Both the position numbers and the translations under genes were made by a program. The notes under the pieces were generated by a model. The model ran no database searches, was not told the DNA's origin, and saw only the letters and a list, made by a program, of their open reading frames with translations. This document shows, in pieces, positions 38,001-49,429 of a DNA stretch of 64,000 nt (within the stretch, counting starts at the first letter, position 1; each line of letters starts with the position of its first letter). Origin of the DNA: Loxodes magnus (taxonomy: Eukaryota > Ciliophora > Karyorelictea > Loxodida > Loxodidae); the NCBI GenBank assembly GCA_946699065.1, contig CAMPDV010000111.1, positions 704,913 through 768,912 on the forward strand, in the 5' to 3' direction.

Positions 38001-39172
38001 CAGCTTTAGGATGCTACTAAGCAAAGAATTCTATATTAACAGAAAATCTTTAAAATCATAAAGATATTGAGAACTAAATAAATTCCTTTAACATATACGA
38101 ATAATTCCTAAGAGTTTAAATTGCAAAGTTTACATAGGAAAATATAGTGGTAGAAGCTGCTTAGCAAACTTAAAATAGAAAATCACAGTTTGAATAAAAC
38201 TTTAGTAAGCATAAGAAAATGATTGAATTTAGTGAAAATAAAGTAAACAAATATAGAGAAGAAGACTCCATTGTATCTTAAAATTAGAAGTAAGAAAAAA
38301 TAACTAAGTAGATTAAAATATTTTCTGATGACATTAAATAGAAATAATTGGAAAACTCAGACAGTTTACAAGATGGCTAGGATGAATTTTTAAGTCTAAG
38401 CTCTAGATAGATAAACTGAAACGAAAGTGCTATTTCTACAGATCAGAATATAGAAGAAGAAATTAATTAGCATTCTAGCTTTTAAGAAGATTAACCTAAT
38501 TAAAATTGATAATTAGATGATAATTAGAAAAATTAAGTACTTAAAGGTTTTAAGAAAGTAAAATTTTAGTTAGAAAAATTCCCTTTTACAAATAAACACT
38601 TAGACTAGAAAGATACTGCTGAAGCCTTAACTCAATAAAAGCTAATCCTAAAACAGTCTCCGAAAGAAAAAATTTCATAAATATATATTTAAGATCGTGA
38701 AACTTCCTAATGAAATTTAGAAGTAAAGAAAGGTTAAGATAATAGTCCCTTAGAAAAAAATAATCCTTAAAGTAAATCAATAATTTAAGAATAATCAAGC
38801 GAAGAAAGAACTTCTTGTAACGATTCCTTGGAAAATAAAAGAAAAACTGCATTTCACAGCAAGGAAATTAACAGTAATGAGTTTATTGAAATAAATGAAT
38901 AGTAAAAATAATAAGAATAGAATTAAAGTGAGAGTGATTAGTCTCTTACTGAAAGGCTAATATAATTAGAATTGCCAAAAAATAATTATGCTAATTAAGC
39001 CAGCTCTGAAATTATTCCTTAGCTTGAGTCTTAAAATAATAAAAGAAACTAAGAGGAAATTAATTTGCTTTTTCAAGGATAAATATAGCAAATCTAAAAC
39101 CTGCTTAAATAAAAAAGTGGGGAAAGCCCTAATTCAGTAGCTAAAAGTTCTAAAGATGAAGAATAAAAGTGA
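32003..39172 (+). CDS. Double-unit polycystin (PKD2-like) cation channel 1
   Basis: One frame stays protein-like from about 32369 to TGA 39170-39172. The first 120 codons and the start (32003, or ATG 31910/31955) are provisional. Unit 1: a span near residue 172 (FYPYLILCIIFIALL); an ectodomain ending in GSLVIEFFFYNANYRN, the hallmark end of the polycystin (TOP) domain; then six-span channel helices and a final span at about 667-692. Unit 2 repeats the plan: span at 960-980; TOP domain at 1012-1199, with AGGYVTLLSQ and MVFDFISFY matching PKD2 segments and SSAWNSS (Trp = TGA 35564) at its conserved IPSW; S2-S6 at 1200-1492, including KYFNFYKKF and the S6 helix ending in TANINAHY. A Gln-rich cytoplasmic tail of about 880 residues follows. 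About 25 in-frame TGA read as Trp; the last is at 38711, leaving 152 TGA-free codons before the stop. It is paralogous to 58327-64000. Confidence 0.88.
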
Positions 39173-42100
39173 GATATAAACGTCGATAAATATTAATTTA
39201 ACTTAATTATATTTCTATTAATTTATAAATTAAAATATCACCTATCTAGTTAACCATGCTAAGAAAAAGCTTTAAATTGAGAGACTAAGATAAATAAAAT
39301 ATTTAAATTAAGCTTAATATACTCTATCTAGTAAATTTGATAAGCTTTATATAGTAAACTCAAGAGTTAAAGGTATATATCAAAGCTATTTTAGTAAATA
39401 GTAAAAGGTTGATAGATAGGATATAAATGATATAAAATAGTAGGGATAAGCACTATAAATTTATTTGAATAGTTAATTACCCAGTGCTATATAATTTTCC
39501 AGTTCATTAAAAGAAAGAGATTATCCTTTTTAGAGACAATACTCTATATATTTCTACTTGATAAGATTATTCTTATTAAAAGGATTTCTATTTTTGAAGA
39601 AGAGAAAATGAAAAATGCCTTAAGTATATTAAAAGATATAAATAGGATATATTAAATAAAATGAAATAACTAATACTCTTAGATCTTTATTATTATCTTA
39701 ATAACTAATATTAACTTAAGCTTATCTCTCTTGATATATCCTTAGTTATTATTATTTTTATACATTCTTTATTCCAAAGCTATTTATTAATTAAAGTCTA
39801 GCTTTATTTAACTTTTGAAGGTATAAAATTAAGAGTTTAATACATTACACTAAGAAAGTGATTTGACTATTTATTAATTTAATAGTTTTGTCCTTAACTA
39901 TTTATCCTAGCTAAAATTTAATTATATAATAAAGCTTATTAAATCAATAAGTTGCTAAAATAACTAAACAACTAGCTATAGCTACAACCTATTTATTTAA
40001 CTAACTAAATATAAACTCTGTCTAGTAGATTTTCTAAACTAATAGCAAGCTATATATCTTAATAAACTTTAGAAGACTTAATTAAGTTAAAGATTAATAA
40101 ATTTAGAGTTACTTTAGAATAAAGAAATTTAATATATCTACCTGTATATTCTCTAACACTATTACAAGCTTTAAAGTTATTGTATACTTGTATATAAGTA
40201 TTCTTATAGATTAAAGATAGTAAAGCTTATTGCTTTAATTATAATTAATAAGTAGCTTTTATCCTAAATTAAAGGATTAATTTAGAGTTTACTTTATTAA
40301 CTAATTTCCTTATCTACTGGCATTAATTAAAGTTAAGGAGCCTATTTTTAATTTTGAAATATGAGTTCGACTTTGTTTATTTATATATGAAACAGCATTC
40401 GCAATCAAACTTTTTTATTTCTATTTGTATTCTTTCATAAGAAACAAATTTAAGAGAGGTATTTTAAAGGATAAACTAGAGAAATTAGAAATTTAAATAT
40501 CTAAAATCATAATTTTAGATATTTATACAAACTAAACTTTACGAAAATATAAATGACTAAGAAATAATAGAAATAATTAAGAACTATAATATGATTTTAT
40601 ATAGCTAAAAGCACAATAATCAATTGAAAAAAAGAGAAACTAAAAGTAAACAACAAAATTGAGTGAGATTATATAATTATTTATTTCCACTTTTTGTAAA
40701 TTTATTGTTTGATTTCTTTACGAATAAGAAGCGTAAAAAACAGTTAAAGGCTATCAAAAGAATAACTTATAATTGCTAGACCAATTTAATAAAATAAAAG
40801 CTTTAAAATTTGATTCTTTTTATATAAACAGTTTAAATTTAGTTATATAGATAATTAATTAATTAATTATAAAAGCCTTTAGAATATTCCTTGCTATCAA
40901 ATAAAATGCTTTTATTTATTTAATTTTACTTAATAAATTATTATAATGAAATAACTAAAGAGTGCTTTACATATCTTTTATTCTAGCTTCATTTGATTCT
41001 TTATATAAGTATAAAGTATCTGATTTCATTGCTTTTTTTATTATTAATCAATATATTTTTCTTCCTTAAAATAAGGTTAGAGATATTATTTTTTAAATAA
41101 TTGTATAATTTACCAGGTTTATAAAATAAATATCTGACTTATAAAGAAGTCCATATGAAGTTTACCTATTTTCTATTAAAGTTAATAAAAGTTTCCTACT
41201 TTAACTAAAACTCATTTATAGGTGCTTTAGTTTAGACTACCTAAACATAATTTACTTATCTACATTTATTTGCAAAATTGAATAATTATCTTAAAATATC
41301 CTTTACTTAATTAAATATTTAAGCTTTATCTTCCATGAAGCATCAGAGTACTAAGCTTTATAATTACATTCTATTATTAAAACTTAGAACTTTAATATAT
41401 TTTTAGTTTTGCTTTGGAAGTTTATGTTGAAATAATTAGCTTTCAGTTTTAATAGTCTATTAATTTGACCAATGTAAATTTTAACTTATATGCTACTATA
41501 GAGTTTAATAATTCTCATATTCAATGTAACATTCTTTTTACACTACAACTTAAATTATGGATCGGCTGAAAAGCTTTAAGCAAAGTATTGTTCTTAATTA
41601 TTTTAGACTTAAGTAAGAATAACTTATATTTAAAGATATATTTCTTATAGCTTTTTATTTATTCCTCTTTACTCTAAATCTAAATTTTAGTAAGAAAAAG
41701 CTATAAAAGTAATCAGAAAAGCAAATTAACCTACAAAGCTAGAGTATTTCTTAGTATAACTCTTTAATTTATAGAATCTTTCAGTTATAAACTTTATGGT
41801 GCTTTTATTTAGAATAGACTGTAAATGATAAATACACATATACTAATAATAGATTATATAAAAAGATGTAATAATTGCTTTTTAAACTAATAGTCACTTT
41901 TTAAAATCCTTAGTAGCTAAAGTACTTTTAATACTCTACTATGTATTAGATGATACTAGAACCTGAATTCTATTTCTAAACTTAATTTTAAAGCATTATA
42001 TTTAAACTTTATTAACTTTCCGCTATTATAAATAGTTAAAAGCTCTATCTTACTATATCTCATATATCTTCTCACAGAGACTAAAGATATTGCGTTTTTA

Positions 42101-42952
42101 AACAATTAGAAAATTATCTAAAGTTAGTCTGTTAAAAAATACTAAATTTAAAGAAATTATGAAGGAGTATAATTTACTCTTTATTAATATAATATAGAGA
42201 GTATCATATGTGATTAAATAGCTTTACTAACAAATCTCTTCTATACATTTTTACATGTTCTGATTGAATAACCTTATACTAGAGTTATTAAATAGATCTT
42301 AGAGATATCCAAATATAGCGGAAGTTTAAAAAATAATTAAATTCAAACTTAAATTTAGATTAACTCTTAGAATGAAACTACCCTATTAAAAGGATTAAGA
42401 TAGCTATTTAATATTTTTTCTATTTTAGTTCTTTATTTTTATCAAAATTAAAATCAGAAACATTATTTCTTTCACACCAGCTTCTTATATCTTATTTATA
42501 GGAACACATTGAAAACAAGCTAAAAGTTCTTAGATGAGAATAAAACTTTCAAATTTGATAAACTTAAATAAGAGGGAATTGATTTATTTAGATTAAGCTA
42601 AATTTTATATTTTTATCCTTGAAGTTCTTAAATTATTATTAGCATTGCTAATTTGCATAGTCTTTATATTGCTATAATAATAAATAAATAAATATTTTCA
42701 ACCAACACCTTTATGGAATATTTTAGTCTTTTTAAGCAAATTAGAATAATTAAAAATTATTAAATAAGTTTATTTAGCTAAATAAAAATAAGATAGGATA
42801 AGTAAATTGTTTTTATTAAATCTTTTATCATAGTTGATAGTTTAATAGATAAACAATCTTTAAAGCATTTACTTTACTTAAGCGAGTGGAAATTAGCAAT
42901 ATTTTAAACTTAATTTTAAAAGCTTAAAAATTTAATTTATTCAACTTGCCAT
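39173..42952. other. Region without a supported gene
   Basis: Same AGCT-rich composition as 25.3-31.2 kb on the other side of the polycystin gene. Nothing with domains or convincing frames seen. Confidence 0.4.
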
Positions 42953-43075
42953 TCCAATTGTCACTTGGTCTAACGCTTGTCGACCAAGTAGTAGGTTTTG
43001 AATCCATCTTCATGAAGTTTTACTCGTTCACAACCGAAAGTCTGCACTCTAAGATGATTGGATAATAAGTTATAG
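42953..43075. other. GC-richer hairpin, possible structured RNA or SINE relic
   Basis: Contains a perfect 7-bp stem CTTGGTC / GACCAAG around an 11-base loop (42964-42988), followed by GGTTTTGAATCC, which resembles a Pol III B box (GGTTCGANTCC) with one extra base. A full tRNA cloverleaf cannot be drawn. Confidence 0.3.
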
Positions 43076-43420
43076 TTATAATAGATATTTAAAAGCATTA
43101 TATTTCATATAAAACAAATCTAGCAATTAAATAAGTTCTATATAAGGTAAGAGAGGCATTTTTATAGTAAGTTTAGTATATTGTTAGCATTTTGCAGTTT
43201 CTTATATAGTAAGCTCATATTAAAAAGTAAAAATAAACTTAATTATTTCTAAATATAACTAAAAGCATTTATATTCCTCTTATGTAAGTATAACTCAGAT
43301 TCGTACCTTAACTTTTCTTAATTATAAATGAAAGATAAATAGCTAAGTTTTAGTTTAGAAATTTGGAGCAATGCCTAAATATATAATATAAATAATAATT
43401 TAAATTTAATTAAAAAGACA

Positions 43421-43715
43421 TTGGAACTGAGGCTGGCTCTCTGATAAAGCATTCTAGTTTTATGGATAAGGGCAAATTCCTATCCTGTCGATGAGAAGTT
43501 CTCTAGTTAGAGTAAATCTAAGCAAGAAAGCAAAATCTTTCTGGTTAACTACATTTATTAACTGCTTGAAATCTGTCGGCTTATAGTTATGGAACTCCCT
43601 GTCCGAAGCTTATTCAATTAAGCTGCAGGATATCCGCGTTATTGGCATCAAGAGAGTAAACTGGATTAATTAGCTGGAAAGGAATTTCCAGTCTCTTTAA
43701 AGAGAAACTTTTCAA
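43421..43715. repeat. GC-richer dispersed repeat, copy 2
   Basis: Reverse-complement relative of 25066-25322 (shared blocks listed there). It lies about 300 bases beyond the end of kelch copy 3. No open frame of quality. Confidence 0.5.
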
Positions 43716-44034
43716 GCTTATAAATAATTAAAAGAAACTTAAATTACTTTAATTTAAAGAAATTATAATTGATAAAAAAATAAAAATTTTAAAATAAACT
43801 AAATAAGCTTTATAACTCTAAAGACAAACTTAAAATAAAAATTATTAAGTTATAATAAATAAAGTAATAGAAAAAGTATTAAGATATAATTTTAATTTTC
43901 ATATTAATAATATTTTATTTTTAGTTACTAAAATATAATAAAACATACTTTATAATATTTTATACTTTAATTCTTTATTTTAGTACTATTTAAAAACATT
44001 ATTATGATGATATTATTTCTAATTTAATTTTAGT

Positions 44035-45378
44035 TCAGATTTTCTTATTCTCTAGTTTAAACCATTTGTCGTGTTCAATATCAAAAGAAAATAGCTCTCT
44101 TTCTTAATTGTAGAAATAAATAAATTTTCCATAATACTAAGGAATATTTAGAATATTTCCTTTTCTTGCACAGTCTTCAGCAAACGGAATTACTTGCTTT
44201 TGGTCAAATAAGAGCACCTACTTCATTTAGCCTTTATTACCGAAAATAAATATGCTTTCCTTTGGTACTAAAACAGAGCATGTTTACGATACTGTTGGAA
44301 TTTAATTTTAGTTCATAATCCAACTATTTTTATTGATGTCATATTCATATATTGTTCTACAATAATCTTATTATTTTCTATAATCAGTACCTCCAAAGGA
44401 AAATATTATATCATCTTTTACTGCACAACTTAAACCTTGTACACCTAAAGGATGACATTAAGCAGAAGAAAAGGATTTATTATCTAAATCAAATATTTCG
44501 ACACTACTATGAAATCCTCCTAATACAAAAATATTTCTTTTGTAATTTACAATACTATGATTACATCTTCCATAACTACCCTTAAATACTTATATCTCAT
44601 TTTTTTTAATTACCGCAAGATCATAAATACTTCTACTTCCACCTGAAATTACGCAACTATTTTCTCCAATTTAAAGGGCTCTGAAATCATCACCTAGTCA
44701 AACTTTTAATTCTTATTTGTATCTAATTTTGTTAATTTTAGGTTAGTAATAAAAAATATCATAATCGTAAAAAATAAGATTCTTTATTTCTATTAAGTTA
44801 GGTAAGATTTCATATTTAGAAAGTAATAAGGGAATTTTGGAAAGACTAGATACTTTTTATTATTGCTATTTTTTCTTTAGAATGCTTCTTAGATATAAGA
44901 ATCTAATAAAATAGGCATTAGGCTATTGAACATTTATCTTAAAAGTATTTTACTCATGCTTTTAATGTTCTTATTATCTATACTCTTCTTCATATTTTTG
45001 TTCTATTTCTTCTTATCTTTATTTCCATTTCATTTTTCCACAGGAGCATCCACAAAATTCTTCGTAATTATTTTTTAATTTTCCTATAATTTCTTTCCAG
45101 TATTGTTCCTGCTATTTTTCTTATTACATTTCCAGTATGCAAAGTTACCCTTAAAATTTTTAATCACTTTCGTTTTTCTAATAATCTTTTCAAGCTGATG
45201 ATTCTTCTCTTTCTCTCCCAAAAAAGTTATCTGGACTTTAATTTGGAGAATTTGGCTATTAAGATTATTAGTTAAGAAAGAATTCAGGTTGACTTAATAT
45301 ATTGAGAGGTTGTGAAGGTAAATTTTATATTTGGCTGCTTATTTAAGAAGCAAGATTATGATTTGCCGAATTTTTCAT
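44035..45378 (-). CDS. Kelch-repeat protein, intact copy 3
   Basis: 447 residues from ATG 45376-45378 to TGA 44035-44037, colinear with copies 1 and 2. The N-terminus is MKNSANHN, so the Gly2/Cys4 lipidation signal of the other copies is absent. An insert rich in Ser/Pro/Gln follows, then a Glu/Lys coiled-coil-like region containing a Cys cluster (FCGCSCGKMKWKQRQEE). Next come the uninterrupted RFLYLRSILKK block (the empty site of retroelement B) and the kelch repeats (CVISGGSRSIYDLAVI, NIFVLGGFHSSVEIFDL, IIFSFGGTDY). TGA is Trp in SSAWKDY (as in copy 1) and KVWLGDD. Its upstream HMG neighbour (46493) is broken. Confidence 0.87.
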
Positions 45379-46492
45379 TTGATATACAAATAAATAAAGT
45401 CTTAAATACTTAAAGCATAGTATCTTATTAGTTTTAATTTAAGCTAAAAGGAATATAAATCTCTAATAAATTTCTTATAAATAGACTAGCAAGCGTTTAA
45501 GTAATTAAAACTAGTGATACAAAAGCTATTACAATAGAAATCTAAATTAATATTTATTTATTTTATAACTCTTATATTTATGTCATAGTATTAAAGGAAA
45601 TGCTGTAATATACTTTTAATAAGCAAATATAATGCTTTTATGAGAAACTAAATTTAGACTTATAAAATAAATTATTATATTCATAAATTAATATCTAATT
45701 ATTTAAGATAAAGCAAGCTATCATCTAGCTTTTATAATTCTATTAATAGTCAACCATTAATCTAATTTAATTAGTTAAGTCTAAAATTAAACTTTACTTA
45801 GAAAAGTCTCTTTTTAAGTTTATTTTAAAGCACTATCTTTTTGCTATTTTAAAAGGATTAATCTTATTTGGAATAGATAAATAATTAAGTTAGTTATGCT
45901 TATTTAATAATAGCTTTTAGATTGTTTATTATTTAATATTTTAAAGATTTAGTGTATCTGAGTAATTTAAATATTATATTATTTTTAGTTTATTGCTTAT
46001 ATACATTAATTTACTAAACTTATTAAGAACTCTGAAATTCTTGGCTTTATATTATATTAATATAATAAAATGCTAACTAAGAAATAGTAGAATTCTCCAG
46101 CAAAGCCTAATAATTAACAGACTTAGCTAATTATTTATATTTCCTACAGTTGGATAATTAGAAGCTAGCAAAGGAAGTTTAAGATTTTAAATAAATTATT
46201 TTCGCTGTTTTAAAATTTAAAAAAGTAATTTTATTTATTTTTTTAATTATATTAAATAGATAATCTAATAAATTTTATTTAAACTTTCTTTTTTATCCTT
46301 GTAAGTATCAGGCTTTATTAAAAAGTCCTAATATAATAACAACTAAAAAGATTTTTCCTAATTTGTTGATTAAACAGATTAAGAATTTAGTATTTTTATC
46401 AGCTTTATAAATATAAAGTTATTTAATTGTTCATTGTTTATAGAAGTATAAGAAAAGAAGAAATTTTTAAAATCGCAAAGTTAATATTTTTA
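45379..46492. other. HMG-kelch intergenic spacer, block 3
   Basis: Noncoding spacer, about 1.1 kb, longer than in blocks 1 and 2. Confidence 0.45.
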
Positions 46493-46925
46493 TCAGCATA
46501 TTGCTTTCCTCCTATTCTACTTCTAGCTCTTCTATTTTCCTTTTTCTTTCATTTGTTTCTCTTCTTCTAATGCAAATAGTTTTTCTTATCCTTCGAAATA
46601 TCCTGTCTCTTCATAATCTTGTAACTATTCCTAGAATCTCTTTATATCATCTTCGTACATTTAGATGTATTTCTACTTTCCTTTGTCATCCATATTTAAC
46701 CATATCTTTGCATATTCTTTCGGAAAATCTTTATATTTCATTCCTTCACTATCTTCTTCTCCTGCTTCTTCCTTTTAATTTCTGAATTATTTTACTTTTC
46801 AGTTACATAGAAAAAGTAAGCAGTTCTTGGATTGATAGGTCCATAAGGATCTTTATTCCTGTTGATTCTTTTAGGAACTTTCTTTTTAGATTTTGGGAAG
46901 TTGCATTCTTCTTTGGAGGATTTAT
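46493..46925 (-). pseudogene. HMG-box gene copy 3, start lost and multiply frameshifted
   Basis: The start position reads ATA (46923-46925). One-base deletions relative to copy 1 occur near 46895 (CAAAATCTAAAAAG) and in the acidic insert near 46770. The remaining blocks are clear: DPYGPINPRTAYFFYV, then KIWLNMDDKGKQKY with TGG, then the charged tail to TGA 46493-46495. More diverged from copy 1 than copy 2 is. Confidence 0.87.
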
Positions 46926-47165
46926 TTTTATATAGTAAGCTTAAAGGTTAACTTTGATATAGAGTTATTCCTTTTTTATAACTTAATAGAAAAATAGAAA
47001 ACTTAAAATTTAAATATATTAAATTTTTAATTAAATTCTAAATATAAAGCAAAAATAGAAAAACTTAATAATTAGTTTAAAATACTTTATGAAATTAGAT
47101 ATTCTAAAAAATATTAAGCTAACTAAACTAAATAAAATTAAAATAATTATTTAAAATTCTAAACA

Positions 47166-48152
47166 AATGTAAAATAGAAAGATTCATAATAAATTTCTAC
47201 ACCACCTTCAAAAAGTTGGAGAGGAAACCTGAATCCAATCTTGGATAGTCTTCTTTCCCTCAACCCTAACCTTTTTTTAATCCCAATAACCTGGAGAGAA
47301 ATAGAAACAAGCTCAGAAGACAACTCATGCAATAACTCCAACTTAAAAAAGAATATAAGGAAGTAGATGAAGTCTGCTCTTTTTTAGGAGGTCTCGGAAT
47401 TCAATCCTTCTAGCCAGATATGTATGGAATAGCTCATTAAAGTGGTACTGACTCTCCAGGAAGAGGTCAGAAAACAAAAAAAGGACAATGGCAAACTAAT
47501 GGAGAATTTGAGCAAACAAGAGGAAATCGAATCAAGACTTATGTTTCAGGAGAGAGATCTAAGCGCTTTCTGGAACATATCTCAGAGTCAGAACAGCTAA
47601 TCCCAGAATCAAGATTAAAAATACAGAGAAATTGACGATAAATAAGCACAGCTAGAAGAAAGTCAGCAATAATCAGTAAAAATCGCAAAAGTAAATTGAA
47701 TCAAGAGTCTAAAAATGAGATAGGTGAGATCGAAGAAATTAAATTTGACAAGCCTTTATACAAGCGAGAAGTGAAATCCTGCTACTATGTGGCTCAAGAG
47801 AAAACTTGTGAAGGAAGTATAGGAAATTCCTAAATTTCAAACAGAGTTACTGCCAAAAGAAAAACAACAGTAGGAAAAAAGGAAGAGGTAGCAACAGCTC
47901 AAGCAAAGAAGGAATAGAGAACAGTTATGGATTAACGTTCTTGGGAATATATACAAGAAAAAATGAAATTAGTAATGGAAGAGAAATTAGAGATTTTAAG
48001 AACAAGCAAGACAGGACAGTGGGCGGAGTATGAATATTTAACTTTAGTTTTCCAGAGCAATCTGGAGGCAGGCTAGAAACAGTTTGAAATACCTACAAGA
48101 AGGTCAAACACTTTTATTCATAATAATAATAATTATTATTATATCAATGCTA
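47166..48152 (+). mobile_element. Zinc-knuckle retroelement copy E (decayed)
   Basis: Aligns with copy D from its Pro/Ser-rich start (CCACCTTCAAAAAGTTGG) through the coiled coil (VVLTLQEEVRKQKKDNGKL). The knuckle region is degenerate: an extra two bases break the C-x-x-C spacing (near 47785) and the His and last Cys are lost. The 3' end has TTTGAAATACC and then a triplet-repeat tail (ATAATAATAATAATTATTATTATA, 48118-48145). A defunct copy. No duplication identified. Confidence 0.65.
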
Positions 48153-48919
48153 AACTAATCCTAAAAAATAGGCTTAAATTAAATTAAGGCTATTAATTAT
48201 ATTAAATTTAGATTACTCTTAGAAATAATTTAATAGTTTTATCCTATTAATTATTAATTATCACAATAATAAGAAATAGAAGTTTTCGCTTGTATTACGC
48301 TTATTATTTTTAAAAGGTTTTCACCCAACGCATTTATTAATTTATGTATTATTTTATTCTGTTAATTATGTGTAGAACTTGAATAATACATGACTTTTTA
48401 TCATATCATTTTCATAAACTTTTCATATCTTAAAACAATCTCCAATTTTGTTGTTTTTTTAAAGATTATTATAGTTCTCTCATCTATAAATTTATTTATT
48501 TCAATTTCTATTTATGAATAAAGCTGCATAATCTATTATTTAATTGAAGGATTTTTCACTCTTACCTCAACTTATAGCTAAAACTTTCTAAATGCATAGT
48601 CTTTTGATGAATCAATATAATGGATTTAGAAAAATAAGTTATTGGCTGCACTTAATAAAAATACTAGGAGTAATATTTAAACTATTAATAGATAATTTAA
48701 TATCTTAAACAAAGACTATCCTTCTTCCCTATTATTATAGCTAAATACTTTCTACTTAGTCTCTTAATAGAAATTCTTAAAACAGGTGTAATAATAGAAA
48801 ATCTACTTAATCATGCTTTTATTTTTGTCTAGCTTGAGTTTTGGTTTAAACCTGGGATATTAAAATGTAATAGTCCAATGAAGCAATTATAAAGTTAGGC
48901 TACTTGATTATTTAAGTTA
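48153..48919. other. AT-rich spacer
   Basis: No supported gene seen. Confidence 0.4.
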
Positions 48920-49429
48920 TCAATTTACTTAATAAAGGAATATGAATCTTAATTTTTAATTAAAATAAGGGGTTTTTTAAGATAAGCTTAGTTTTTCCTA
49001 TAAAGCTCTAAAGGCACTTATAAAAATTCCGTCTCTGACTCTTTTTATTAAAGTTTCTTCATCCTCTTTAGAATTAGGAATAAAAAAAGCATATCTTTCG
49101 ATATATGTTTTATCTGGCTACATTGTTACTTCTTTACAGTTTATTGTAGCTAAATAATCTTTAAAATTGAATGGACCTTCTATCATATTGTAAGTAACAC
49201 TATGTTTCATATCGTCCAAGCTTATTAAAGTTTCCCGAATTATGGCTCCTGACTTTGTTATCAACTTTCTTACACATCCAATCTAATCTGCAGGCTTTCC
49301 GTCTTCGATTTCTGAAGAAACTTAGCCTGGATGCCATGATGGCAAATCATTGAAATCTCTAATAATAGGCCAAACCTTAGATAAGGGAGCGTCAACAATA
49401 ACGCTAACAAAGACAAGTGGTTTAGCCAT
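48920..49429 (-). CDS. SRPBCC/START-like ligand-binding protein
   Basis: 169 residues from ATG 49427-49429 to TGA 48920-48922. It opens with a hydrophobic strand and the family signature DAPLSKVWPIIRDFNDLPSW: a strand, then the V-W-x-x-I-R-D-F helix of polyketide-cyclase/START-like (SRPBCC) proteins. It continues with IGCVRKLITKSGAIIRETLI and the VTYNMIEGPF strand pair. A final amphipathic helix (LIKRVRDGIFISAFRALQEKL) closes the helix-grip fold. Such proteins bind lipids or other hydrophobic ligands; the ligand cannot be told from sequence. Both Trp are TGG and no in-frame TGA occurs. The last 25 residues after LQEKL are not family-like. Confidence 0.85.
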
